Part shown: positions 36,862 through 48,588 of the stretch, piece by piece
Layout: the number at the start of each line of letters is the position of its first letter
Position numbering within the stretch: the stretch's first letter is position 1
Assembly (NCBI GenBank): GCA_015501585.1
Contig: JADNRY010000087.1
Span: 1 to 64,000 of the forward strand
DNA length: 64,000 nucleotides
Direction: 5' to 3'
From: Rhodocollybia butyracea
Taxonomy: Eukaryota > Basidiomycota > Agaricomycetes > Agaricales > Omphalotaceae
Program-made: the position numbers and the translations under genes
The notes under the pieces: model-generated
What the model was told of the DNA's origin: nothing
The model's database searches: none
What the model saw: the letters and a program-made list of their open reading frames with translations, nothing else

Positions 36862-38077
36862 ATGAGTGAGCATCGACATTCATATAATATGACATATTAT
36901 TAACGAGTTCAGACGCGGATTCCCTTGACGGTCGTTTACTCTTTGCTATTCCCAAAAAAGGTCGGGCGGCTAAGATTGTAAAGGTCTATATGAATTCATA
37001 GACTGAAATTTAGGGAGATTGTTTGACAAGTGCCTCTCGATTCTTGCTGGTGAGTTGGTTGCTTCTATTCGACATCCATCTCACACAGTACCAGGCGCTG
37101 ACATCAAGTTTCGGAGACACGACCGATTGGACGTTTGTCTTGTTCAAAATCATCCAATCGCCCTGTATGTTTGATACTTGATTCTATCCTTTGTATATAC
37201 TCATTCAATCTTTCCAGTGTTTTCCTTCCTGCTTCTGATATACCAAGTTTTGTCGGCAAGGGTAACGTTGACCTTGGGATCACTGGACATGATGTTATTC
37301 TCGAATCCCAGATGCAAAAGCACGTCATCGAAGAACTTCGCTTGGGCTTTGGTAAATGTGCCCTCCAAGTCCAAGTTCCAGAAGCCGGACCGATAAAGAC
37401 TGTCGAAGATCTTGCTGGCAAGAGGGTTGTTACAAGTTTCGAGGTTCTGGCCGGAGAGTACTTTGGAAAAGTCGATGAACGACAGCAACTCACAGGCGAA
37501 GCGGCTACAAAAATTGAATATGTTGGAGGTAGTGTCGAAGCAGCCTGCGCCCTTGGTCTGGCTGATGGGATTGGTGAGGTTTACATTTCTTCTCTTTATG
37601 ATTCTGAATGTTCCGCCCCACAACTGTAGTTGATCTTGTCGGTGGGTTTCAATCACCCTCCTCTGTTCCCCTTATCCAGCTAATATCTTATCAGAGTCTG
37701 GAGACACAATGCGTGCAGCTGGCCTACACGCAATTGCCACAGTACTCGAGACCGAAGCTGTGCTGATCAAATCTCGAATTCCCAAGCACGAATCGCATAC
37801 TGATCTCATTAACCTTGTCACGAATCGCATCAAGGGCGTTGTAGCTGCAAGCAAATATGCTATATGCCAGTACAATGTTCCGCGAGAGAAGCTCTCCGCA
37901 GCAATCGCGATCACCCCCGGTCGTAGAGCACCAACGATCAGTCCTTTAGAAATGGGTGGCTGGGTTGGTGTGAGCAGTATGGTCGAGAAGAAGAAGGTTG
38001 CCCAAATAATGGATGAACTTGTTGCGACTGGGGCGGAAGATATACTTGTTTTCAATTTAGATAATTGTAGAGTGTAG
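36862..38077 (+). CDS. HIS1: ATP phosphoribosyltransferase (first step of histidine synthesis)
   Basis: Seven exons give 302 residues: 36862-36865, 36913-36960, 37014-37049, 37095-37164, 37218-37573, 37630-37641, 37695-38077. Two are tiny: a 4-nt first exon (ATG A) and a 12-nt sixth exon. They are required because the conserved DGRLLFAIPKKGRL and DLVESGDTMRAAGL segments only join this way. Motifs: IPKKGR at the N-terminus, GNVDLGITG, the phosphoribosyl-pyrophosphate loop EYVGGSVEAACALGLAD, and the C-terminal regulatory domain (TPGRRAPTISPLE, ending FNLDNCRV), so it is the long form inhibited by histidine. It condenses ATP with phosphoribosyl pyrophosphate. The stop lies 13 bp from the MAD1 stop on the other strand. 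Confidence 0.93.
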
Positions 38078-38090
38078 TTAGTCCATACAT

Positions 38091-40578
38091 TTATACATGT
38101 TTCTTTGAACTTTCATAACATTCCAATGTAACGCTCGCCAAGAAACCAGGTATACATGATTCAGTTTCAATCCAATACCGCATCATGTCTGGTAGGTCTT
38201 GGGGACCTCCTTCACCTGTTCCGACTAGCTGCATCTTCATGCCACCCGATTCTGTTGCCGATTTCGCAGTCTAAAAACATTGAATATGGGATTCTGGTGC
38301 AAAGTGGACGACAGACCTTGTCCGACCCAAAAACGAAGCTCGCGTTAAGATCAAATAGAGACGTGACTCGAACTTGACCGTTTGGATAAAACGCAAGCTT
38401 GACGCCCATTATCGACTCAATTGCTTCACGGAACTCTGCCGACTTTGCTTGGAACACCTGCGAGACGTCAACGACGGTTCAAAATTAACGAGAGAGAAAT
38501 AACCTGTTGAAGTCTTAGTAACCTCTTCTCCTTCTGTTTCAGCAGGGCTTCGAGGTCTTCCTTGTCCTTCACAGCAAGATTCAAACTTTCCCGAGGGACC
38601 AACGTCGCTGACTGTGGATAGCTTCCGCTCGAGTTTTAGACACATTTACTTCTGCTTCAACGTCAGCGAGCCTTTTCAGCAACGCCTGGTTTTCTTCCTT
38701 TAAGCGCTCCAATACCGCTGTGCGACTTGTTTCCCATACAGCGTGAGGATTATCCTTCATTTCGAGGATGCGGGTATTTGGGGGAATGTGGCGGCCGCCT
38801 GCAACCTCTCCACGAAGATCAAAAAGTGTTTGTTCAACGGAGTCCAAAGCTATAAGCCAGATGAACGACATGAAAGATCGAAACAAATAGTGAAACGTAC
38901 ACTTTTCGAGATCTTCTCTCTTTTGCTTCTCTTCTTGGAGCTCTGCCTTTGTTTTCGAAAGCTCCTCCTTGACCAGTTGACCGTCTTTTTCTTGTTTTTG
39001 TTGAAGCGTACTCTCGCTCTCGCTTCCTTGCTTCATTGTTTCCAGGAGAGTCTCAATCTCGTTGCGAAGGCTTGTATTGGTGAATTTTGCATTATTGAGG
39101 AGACCTTCAAGGTGCTGGACGCGAGATTCATGCACCGATGCCATAGCATCAGATTGTGAGTCGGAAGTAAGCTGAGCCTATACCGATTTGAGAAACTAGT
39201 ACAGATGCTGAGGAACAAAAATGAATTCACCACTGCTCCTTCCAAGAATGCCAGTTCCTTCAACGCTGCGGTCAATTCCTCGTCCTTCAAGCGCAGGCGA
39301 ATCCGCAGGTTGGAAATCTAGTCAATCGTCAGGGATGAAATATAAAGCAAGTACGAACATACATACCTCAACTCTTCCATGCTGTTTTTCAATCTCGACT
39401 TTGGGCACTGAAGCATCACGCAGAGCATCCCGTTCCCTTCTTATTGCTGTAAGCTCTGCGAGGATAGTGCCATGTGTATCCAGCAAGGTGGCGTGTTTCA
39501 ATCGCAAAGAAGCGAGCTCGGAAGTTGCGTTGACAGTGGGATGTGTGTCATCTTCATCGAGGCCAAGATGAGTGGATAGTGTAGATGGATTCAGTGGCAA
39601 GTGTGCAGAGCTAGACCGACGGGACGACGATTCTCGAGCAAGTTCCTCTGTCTTCTGTACCAACTTTTCTATTTCCACTTCTTTCATTCTGAGTCGACTT
39701 TCTAGTCCCCGTTTGTCCTCCCTCAAAACCTCCACTGTTGCATTACGTTCGCGAAGAGTGCTGTTCTCGCTTTTGAGCACAATGACGTCTGCGTTGAGCT
39801 GGTTGTTTATGGATTCAAGCTGACGGAGATAGCTTGCCTGGCGGTTTAATTCGGCAGTGAGCAGTCTATGATCTGCGTCAGGTGCTGAGAAAGTAGACTG
39901 TGATAAAGAAAGTTCCGATGATGAAACTGCTAGCTTTGCCGCGTTTCTTTCCTCCCGGACCCTTGCCTCAAGCAACAAAGCCTGTTGCTGTGCTTCATCA
40001 AGCTGGGCTCTGAGTGAATTTACCTCGTGTGCACGTGTACGTTCGAGGATGGAATGAGCATCCTTCAAATCTGCATGAGAAAGCTCTAAACTTGAGAGCG
40101 AGGTGCGAGCAGCAGCAAGATCCTGATTGAGTTGCGCCTCTCGTTCTTTTGATTCTTTTTGTTCCTGTTCCCGTGCTTCTCGTTCCTCTGTTTCACGGTC
40201 GTTGAGCCATCTCCTATCCTTCTGCAGGAGATCCAATGTCTGGTCTTTCTCGCGAACTTTCTTTTCGAGATCAGTACACTTTGTTTGCAAAGTTGCGACT
40301 TTACGTTCAAGAGCGGCGGCGCTGAGGGTGTTGTTGAGGGTAGTATGAAGGTGTCGCTTTGTGTTTGGAATAGACGTATCTGGGTTTTATCATCATAAAT
40401 AGAACGAACGAGCTACAAGTTGAGACATACCTTGTTCAAGCTCGTTGGAAAACGTGTCTCTGTCTCGTTTCAGGCCAGTTCTTCTTAAAGACGATGAAGT
40501 GGCAATATTACGGGAAGTTGAGTTTGTCCCAGATGAAGACGAGGAGGCACGAAGAGCTGAAGAATTGGTAGTCGACAT
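38091..40578 (-). CDS. MAD1: spindle assembly checkpoint protein MAD1
   Basis: Starts MSTTNSSALRASSSS at 40578. First exon to 40431, second 40379 to about 39375, followed by several shorter exons with GT-AG introns to the stop at 38091. Nearly all of it is coiled coil. The C-terminal domain is diagnostic: VFQAKSAEFREAIESIMG, then FYPNGQVRVTSLF, then after an intron MQLVGTGEGGPQDLPDMM and RYWIE with IPGFLASVTLE, as in the Bub1-binding/RWD-like fold of Mad1. It recruits Mad2 to unattached kinetochores. The exact middle exon borders are less certain than the ends. Confidence 0.88.
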
Positions 40579-40629
40579 GAAAGGTCGTTTCGGCGCTTAT
40601 TATAAAAAATACAGTACTTGTGTATATCT

Positions 40630-41928
40630 CTAAAATCCCTCCTTTCCTAAATCCCACTCTCTAACTGTACCTCGCTTCTTGTACTGGATATCCATGACAT
40701 TACTTACACTATCTGCAGCTCTCATACCACTTGGGCCTGGTATTCCGAAAAGACTTTCTTTAATCTCGTCCTTGCCCAAGCCCATTCTCTCCAGTCTCTT
40801 CTTCTCCAACTTGTCCTCTCTTCTCATTCTTATCAAATCCAACATTGCGTCCCAGCCCTCGAACTCTGCCGAGTCAATTAGGCCTGTGGAAGGAACATTG
40901 GGTGCTGCCGGGAGAGGGGCAACGTCGAGGCTAGGATCATAGGATGGTTGAAAGTATTTATCCATTTTGGAGGGAAGCGGCGTGTGAGAAGGAGAAGGAG
41001 AGCGGGAGATTGACATGAGAGATGGTGAACGTGACCGGGAGGCTTCGGGTGACGGTGAACGATGCCGGTGTCGAGGTCGGGATGAGTCGGATGGCCCACT
41101 GATACTTATACTGATATTAACGCGAGTATCATCGGGCTTGAGCTCTGACTTGGCTTTAAGTTTTTTGCGTAGTTCGGATTCACGGTCCGCGTCGAGACGA
41201 TCTCTGTCTTTGTCTCTTCGGTGACGGTGATGGCGATGTCGACTATCTCTGTTCCGTTCTGCAGACCTTGACCGTTTCCTTCTCCTTTCCCTTTCTTTCT
41301 CGCGGTCGTCGCCGTCCTCATCCTCCTCGCCCATCCAAGTTTCCCAATTTCTCTTTTTCCTTCGTCTCTTCCTGTCTGCCTTCGTGCCATCCCACCTATC
41401 CCATGCCTCGTCATCATCGTTCACGTGCGCATAGGTTCTTGGGCTTTGACTTTTACTCCGACTTCTCTTTCTTTTTGAACGGTCTCTTCCGGACCGCCTA
41501 GAGGAATCTGCTCTCCTCGCAGCTACAGCCTCTTCTGCTCTCGCTTTTCTCTCTTTCATCTCCTGTTCCCTCCTCTCCCGCTTGAGTTCCTCCGCAGATT
41601 GCGCTTGTGCACGCAGTATAGTCTTGTTATGTTCATCCGTACTGCGGATAATAGAGGATAGGAATCGTTTGTTTGTTTTTGGGACGCGGGGTCTGACCTG
41701 TAGACATAATGGTAAATTATTAAACGCTGCAAACGAATTGACTTACATGCCAGTACTAAGATATGCTCTGATTCCCGTCTCGGCATACTTTTGGGCCCGT
41801 TTCTTCGCATCTCGAATTAGCAAATCACGAACGTGCTTGTCGAGTTCTTCGTCAGTTACAGACGGGGATACCGACGTTCCCATAGAGGCCCGCACAAGGT
41901 CAGAGACGACCGAGGATAAAGACGACAT
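40630..41928 (-). CDS. RS/Arg-rich nuclear protein, similar to fungal 'pre-mRNA-splicing factor 38B'-type proteins
   Basis: Exon 1 is 41928-41747 and exon 2 is 41692-40630; 414 residues. The acceptor GTCAG before 41692 is required to keep the frame. The N-terminus MSSLSSVVSDLVRA and a conserved block (YAETGIRAYL, then RVPKTNKRFLSSIIRST and DEHNKTILRAQAQSAEELKR) precede a region of alternating Arg/Lys/Asp/Glu with SRSPSLMSISRSPSPS-type RS repeats. The C-terminus (IDSAEFEGWDAMLDLIR ... GTVREWDLGKEGF) is ordered. By composition it is a nuclear, probably splicing-related protein; the precise role is inferred. Its first exon was copied in the neighbouring triplication. Same strand as MAD1, 51 bp upstream. 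Confidence 0.7.
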
Positions 41929-42039
41929 GAGAGAAAGAGATCAATGGTCACGAGGCTATGTCTTGATAGACGCCCCTCTAAACGCTCACCCCCTCCTTAC
42001 TGGAAAAAAGGGCAAAGACACTTCTTCCTTCCCAAACCA

Positions 42040-43719
42040 ATGCCACAAGCTATACCTGATCTTGTATCTGATATGTGGGAATTGTGAGTTCTTGCGCCTT
42101 ATTTTTGTTTCATTCTCTGTTCACACCAGATTTTCAGGCATCGATCCAATGTATGTACTATGCTCCAAAAAATCAGCCCATCTTATCAACCAAATATAAG
42201 TATGTAAGACTATCCGCTTTCGTTGGATTAGTACGGAACCATCTTATAACTCTCTCTGACGAGGTTTGTATCCTTCATCACCACCAAACTGGTAACTTAT
42301 ATATCTAGATCGAGTACGTATGGAAGAGCCCCAAAGGACCAAGTATGTTCAATGAGTTCATCGTAAATCGAGAATAACCCTTGTATTTTTCCAGTCACAT
42401 ATCTGTTCTTCTTACTACATCCAAAAGATCCGTTATTTTACCCCCTTGAGCTTCATCGTCTAGTTGGTCGCAAGTACTCACATCGCATACTCCCACTGTA
42501 CTTACCCTCATTCAACCCTCACAAGATATTTCCCTCCCGATTGGACAGACGCAGTGCGTAAAATTCACCATCCGTCGCCCCCCTGCGTGAGGCTAATCTC
42601 TTTTATACATTCAGCAGTGAGGTCGACTCTCTGCAGTTTAACTTTTTTTGCATAACACAACGCAGATGTCGACGTTTCATCCGATACGAAGTCTCCACCA
42701 CGGGAATTGTGATTCAAGCTGCGAAAATTATGATGCTGATACGGTACATCGCGTTGGTAAACCAAGTCCCTTGCTCACCCTCCTCTAGAATCCGTGCAAT
42801 ATACGTCGGTAACAAACCAATCACCGCGCTTTTGGTAGGACTCTTGCTCCTCGAAACTGGTGTCCATATCTGGCTTATAATACACGGAGAACGTAGGTGT
42901 TTGCCTTCTCCGATCAATAACTGAATCGCAACTTGCTTGTCGCAGCTGTCCTCCATAATCCTGCAACAACCACAAGGCATACGTAAAAACCAAATCCTGG
43001 CCGTGACTTGCATGCTCATTTTTCAAGTAGGGTGTACCGCGACTATTGACCCCTACCTCCTTTCATTCCTTCAAACCGGTTATTAAAGAATGATTCTTGT
43101 TTCCAGAAGTGCCTGGGCCGGCGCCGCGGTCACAATGCCTCTAGTCTATGACACCGTCGCCTTTTCACTCACGTTGTACCGAACATTACCCAGCTTATTC
43201 AATCACGAGGTATCTTGGATTCTTAGAAAACTCCTCGAGAACGGTGTTATTTACTTCAGGTATGTCGTTATATGAGTGATGTAGTACATACTTCTGACTG
43301 CAATATAGCGTCATTGTCACTATTAATGTGATATTAGTGGTCGTGGTTCTGACTGGTCCAATTGGAATAAAGTCTATTGCTGCTCAGTAGTTTTCTATTA
43401 TCTTGATTAACAGCTATCTAGAACGGAACAACTGTAAGAACAGTTCACTCACAGTTCGCTCATATTACAGCTTACTCACCTACTCTTTATAGACTAACCG
43501 CAAGTCATTTACAACTCTCTTTCTTCTAGCCGTTTAATTTCTACATTACTAGGTTATGATGATGTCACGAATAACAATCAGTCTTAAAAAAGCAGGACGC
43601 ACAGGAACTTCACTACTTTCAATGATCAGCGCCTTACTCCTATGGCTGAGTCTAATCTATCCCGGTCAACAACATTCGCGACAAGTAGGGTGAGAACAGA
43701 AGAGGAGGATTCGCGATAA
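42040..43719 (+). pseudogene. DUF6533-like gene, copy 1 (decayed)
   Basis: Starts MPQAIPDLVSDM and shows the same exon series as copies 2 and 3, but with lesions: about 40 bp deleted around 42415 removing the donor of one intron, an in-frame TAG in FIV-stop-LV at 42460-42465, and a 1-bp deletion near 43615 shifting the C-terminus. Recognisable blocks: LSAFVGLVRNHLITLSDE, EYVWKSPKGP, CRRFIRYEVSTTG, ITALLVGLLLLETGVHIW, VYDTVAFSLTLYRTLPS. Confidence 0.7.
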
Positions 43720-43734
43720 TATATTATATTTGTA

Positions 43735-44300
43735 CAATCCAAATCATCATCATCCTCGTCGTCGTCACTATCTTTGCCCGTCTTGGCATTTCTTAGCATC
43801 AAGGCAGTTGCCAAAGCGGTTGTCAGACCGCTCTAGAGGCAGCCTCTTCAGCAACAGGCGTATCGCTCCTTCCAGGGCTAAAAGGACGTGCGGTTTTACC
43901 AAGAGTACGGATACCTTTACCTTGAATAGAAGCAAGAAGATCACCATGACTACCAGGTTGAGGCGCCGGCAGGCTTTTTGGTACTGGTGGGGGTGTGGGT
44001 GGGGGGCGGAGGGGCATTAGAGCCACTAGCTTGTGGACGGGGAGGAGGAGGAACAACCGATACGTTGGAGTGTTAGGGCGTGGGTGCGGGTGGCTGAGGC
44101 GATGGAGGGGCACTCGAAGCTGGTCTAGAAGGTGGAGGAGGGGTAGTCGGTGGACGAACTGCAGGTGCCGGGGTGCTGGAGAACCTAAATAACGGGCCGG
44201 TGTAGTGAAGCAGTGGTGGCTGGGACACTCGAAACGCTGTTGGTGGAGGCGGCGGAGCGTGAAGGCGGATGAGTAACGGGAGCGGTGCGAATGTCGGATA
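43735..44300 (-). pseudogene. truncated WASP 3' end, copy 1
   Basis: Contains the WH2-like GDLLASIQGKGIRTLGKT, the SPGRSDTPVAEEAAS block with a premature stop after ASRAV, and the LMLRNAKTGKDSDDDEDDDD acid tail in another frame; the final stop is lost. The proline-rich part is cut at about 44290, where the copy of the RS-protein 5' end begins. Confidence 0.75.
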
Positions 44301-44416
44301 GAGACGACCGAGGATAAGACGAGATGGAGATCAATGCTATGTTTTGATAGGCGCCCGTTTAAACGCCCAATTCCTACTAATTAATGGCTGAGACTTACTT
44401 TCTCCCTTCCCAAAAA

Positions 44417-46160
44417 ATGCCACAAGCTATACCTGATCTTGTATCTGATATGAGGGAATCGCAAGTGTTTTTTCGCAATATTTTTTTTTCATTCTCTGTT
44501 CATGCCGGATTTTCAGGCATCAATCCAATGTACGTATGCTCCAAAAATTAACTCCGAGTCATCCTATCAACCAAATATTCGTCCAGTATGTAAGACTATC
44601 CGCTTTCACTGGATTAGTACTGGACCATCTCATAACTCTCTCTGACGAGGTGCGTATCCTTCATCACGCACCAAACTGGTAACTTATATACCTAGATCGA
44701 GTACGTGTGGAAGAGCCCCAAAGGACCAAGTATGTTACTTAAATAAGTTCACCGTAAATCGAGAATAACCCTGGTTTTTGTCAGTCACACATCTGTTTTT
44801 CTTCGTAGGTTTAACTCCTCCAGGATCATGACTTTAATAACCGACTACATCCAAAAGATCCGTTACTTCACCCCCTTGAGCTTCATCGCCAACTTGGTCG
44901 GCAAGTACCCACTTCGCATACTCCCAGTACCCTCATTCAGCTCCCACAGCATATTTCCCCCCGATTGGACAGACTCAGTGCGTAAATCTGACCATTCGTT
45001 GCCCTCTGCGTGATGTTAATCTCTTTTCTAAATCCAGCAGTAAGGTTGACTCTCTGCAGTTTAATTTTTTTCAGTGACACAACGCCAGATGTCGACGCTT
45101 CATCCGATACGAAGTCTTCACCACAGGAATTGTGATTCGAGCTGCGAATGTTATGATGCTGATACGGTACATCGCGTTGATAAAGCAAGTCCCTTGCTCA
45201 CTCTCCTCTAGAATCCGCGCAATATACGCCGGCAACAAACCAATCACCGCGCTTTTGGTCGGACTTTTGCTCGTCGAAATTGGTGGCCATATCTGGCTTA
45301 TAATACACGGAGAACGTAGGTATTTGCCTTCTCCAGTCAATAATTGAATCGCATCTTGCTTGTCACAGCTGTCCTCCATAATCCTGCAACTACCATACGG
45401 CGTACGTAAAAACCAAAACACGGCTGTGACTCGCATGCTTATTTTCAAGTAGCGTGTACCATGACTTTTGACCCCTCAATGTTTGGCCCCCTTTCATTCC
45501 TTCAAACCGGCTGTTAAAGAAAGATTCTCGTTTCCAGAAGTGCCCGGGCTAGCGTTGCGGTCATGATTCCTCTGGTCTATGACACCGTCGTATTTTCACT
45601 CACGTTGTACCGAACATTACCCAGCTTATTCAATCACGAGGTCTCTTGGATTCTTAGAAAACTCTTCGAGAATGGTATTATTTACTACAGGTATGTCGTT
45701 ATATGAGTGATGCAGTACATGCTTCTGACTGCAATATAGTGTCATTTTCACTGTTAATGTGATATTAATGGTCATGATTCTGGCTGGTCCAGTTGGAGTA
45801 AAAAATGTTGCTGCTCAGTAGGTGTCTAGTTTCTTGCCTCCCGTTGATCGTTTCTAACAGCTATCTAGAACGGAACAGCTGTAAGAACAGTTTCACTCGT
45901 GTTACAGCTTACTCACCTGCTCTTTTTATATAGACTAACCGCAAGTCATCTGCTACTCTCTCTCTCTTCTAATCGTTTGACCTCTACATTACTAGGTTAT
46001 GATGATGTCGCGAATAACAATCAGTCTTAAAAAAGCAGGACGCACAGAAACTTCACAACTTTTTAATGATCAGCGCCTTACTCCTATGACTGAGTCTAAT
46101 CTATCCCCATCAATAACATTCGCGACGAGTCGGGTGAGAACAGAGGAGGAGGATTCGTGA
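44417..46160 (+). pseudogene. DUF6533-like gene, copy 2 (nearly intact)
   Basis: Same exon layout as copy 3. Under the GC-AG intron model there is a 1-bp deficit in the C run at 44957-44962 (PPDWTD block) and an in-frame TGA after TTTAATTTTTTTCAG (45076). The C run may be an assembly error, the TGA is harder to explain away. The C-terminus (SITFATSRVRTEEEDS) is open to a stop at 46158. Confidence 0.6.
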
Positions 46161-46187
46161 TAACATATTATATTTGTACAGTAATAA

Positions 46188-46729
46188 TTAATCCCAGTCA
46201 TCACCATCTTCCTCTTCGTCCTCTTCGTCACTATCTTTGCCGATCCTGATATTCCTTAGCATCAACGCAGGCGTACCACGCCTTCCAGGACTTTCGGTTT
46301 TACCAAGAGTATGAATACATTTACCCTGAATAGAAACAAGAAGATCTCTGTGGCCAGGTTGAGCCACTGACAGGCTTTTTGGTACTGGTGGGGCTGTGCC
46401 AGCAGGAAGTGGGGTGAGGGCGGAGGGGTATTAGAACCACCTTGTGTTGGAGGGGGAGGAGGGGGAGCAACCGATGCGTTAGGGCGTGCCAGAGGCGATG
46501 GAAGCGGTGGAGGAGCACTCGAAGCTGGTCTACCAGGTGGAGAAAGGGCAGCCGGCAGGCGAGCTGGAGGTGCCGGGGGTGCTGGAGGACCTGAAGGGCA
46601 GGCCGGTGTAGTGAGAAGTGGTGGTGGCTGGGAAACTCGGGACGCTCTTGGTGGAGGCGGCGGCGGGGCAGCGCCGCCGCGTGTGGGCAGACGTACAAGG
46701 TCAGAGACGACCGAGGATACAGACGACAT
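46188..46729 (-). pseudogene. chimeric ORF: RS-protein first codons fused to WASP proline-rich tail (copy 2)
   Basis: From ATG 46729 the frame reads MSSVSSVVSDLVR, copied from the RS-protein gene, directly into PTRGGAAPPPPPPRASRVSQ of WASP. The open frame is 155 codons (stop at 46262) and leaves the WASP frame near 46430. The WASP acid tail (MLRNIRIGKDSDEEDEEE ... DDWD, stop at 46188) survives in the original frame, with about 90 bp deleted before it. It sits behind a copied RS-gene promoter, so transcription is plausible. Confidence 0.65.
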
Positions 46730-46825
46730 GAATGCTATGTTTTGATAGGCGCCCGTTGCGTCCAGCCCATTTTACCAACCAAATTGGGAAAAGGGGCTGA
46801 GACTTACTTTCTTCCTTCCCAGAAA

Positions 46826-48564
46826 ATGCCACAAGCCATACCTGATCTTGTGTCTGATATGAGGGAATCGCAAGTTTTTTTCTTGTTATTTTTTTTTGTC
46901 CTTTGTTCACACCGGATTTTCAGGCATCGATCCAATGTACGTATGCCAAAAATTAGCCCATCCTATCAACCAAACATTCGTCTAGTATGTGAGACTATCC
47001 GCTTTCACTGGACTAGTATGGGACCATCTTATAACTCTCTCTGACGAGGTGTGTGTCCTTCATCACACGCTAAACTGGTAACTTATATATCTAGATCGAG
47101 TACGTGTGGAAGAGCCCTAAAGGACCAAGTATGTTGAATAAGTTCGTCGTAAATCGAGAATAACCCTGTATTTTTCCAGTCACATATCTGTTCTTCTTCG
47201 TGCGTCCAACTCCTTCAGAATCATGACTTTAATAACATACTACATCCAAAAGATCCGTTATTTCAGCCCCTTAAGCTTCATCGTCAACTTGGTCGGCAAG
47301 TATCCTCATCGTATACTCCCATTACCCTCATTCAACTCCCACAGCATATTTTCCTCCTGACTGGACAGACACAGTGCGTAAAATTCACCAACTCATTGCC
47401 CCTCTGCGTGATGTTAATCTCTTTCTAAATCCAGCAGTAAGGTCGACTCTCTGCAGTTTAATTTTTTTCAAGGACACAACGCTAGATGTCGACGTTTCAT
47501 CCGATACGAAGTCTCCACCACAGCAATTGTGATTCAAGCTGCCAATATTATGATGCTGATACGGTACGTCACCTCGATAAAGTAAGTCCCTTGCTCATCC
47601 TTCCTAGAATCCGTGCAATATACGCCGGCAACAGACCAATCACCGCACTTTTGGTCGGACTCTTGCTTGTCGAAACTGGTGTCCATATCTGGCTTATAAT
47701 ACACGGAGAACGTAGGTGTTTGCCTTTTCCAATCAATAACTAAATCGCAACTTGCTTGTCGCAGCTGTCCTCCATAATCCCGCAACTACCATACGGCGTA
47801 CGTAAAAACCAAACGCCGGCCATGACTTGCATGCTAATTATTCAAGTAGCGTGTACCTTGACTTTTGACCCCTCAATGTTTGACCTCCTTTCACTCCTTC
47901 AAACCGGCTGTTAAAGAAAATTCTCGTTTTCAGAAGTGCCTGGGCCAGCGCTGCAGTCACGATTCCTTTGGTCTATGACACCGTCGTCTTTTCACTCACA
48001 TTGTACCGAACATTACCCAGCCTACTCAATCACGAGGTCTCTTGGATTCTTAGAAAACTCTTTGAGAATGGTCTTGTATACTACAGGTATGTCGTTATAT
48101 GAGTAATGTGCAGTAGATGTTTCTGACTGCAATATAGTGTCATTTTCACTGTTAATGTGATATTAATGGTCATGATTCTGGCTGGTCCAGTTGGAATAAA
48201 GAACGTTGCTGCTCAGTAGGTTCCTAGTACCTTGCCTCTGGTTGATCGTTTCTGATGGCAGCTATCTAGAACGGAACAAATGTGCGAATGGTTTCACTCA
48301 TGTTACAACTTACTCACCTACTCTTTATAGACTAACCGCAAGTTATCTGCTACTCTCTCTCTTCTAACCGTTTGATCTTTACATTACTAGGTTATGATGA
48401 TGTCGCGAATAACAATCAGTCTTAAAAAAGCAGGACGCACAGAAACTTCACAACTTTTCAATGATCAGCGCCTTACTCCTATGGCCGAGTCTAATGTATC
48501 CCGGTCAATAACATTCGCGACGAATCGGGTAAGAGCAGAGGAGGAGGAGGAGGATTTGCGATAA
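46826..48564 (+). CDS. DUF6533-like multi-pass membrane protein, copy 3
   Basis: Best-preserved copy. It starts MPQAIPDLVSDM and continues through short exons: LHRSN, RLSAFTGLVWDHLITLSDE, IEYVWKSPKGP-ITYLFFF-IRYFSPLSFIVNLV, AYFPPDWTD, CRRFIRYEVSTTAIVIQAAN, IRAIYAGNRPITALLVGLLL, GEPVLHNPA, AWASAAVTIPLVYDTVVFS, SVIFTVNVILMVMILAGP, MMMSRITISLKKAGRTETSQ and an acidic end (RAEEEEEDLR, stop 48562-48564). Several hydrophobic stretches suggest 6-7 membrane helices. Two introns appear to use GC donors (GCAAGT after NLVG near 47297 and near 48340). The family is common in Agaricomycetes and has no known function. Its stop is 24 bp from the WASP stop on the other strand. Exact exon borders are approximate. 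Confidence 0.6.
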
Positions 48565-48588
48565 TATATTATATTTGTACAATCGTAA

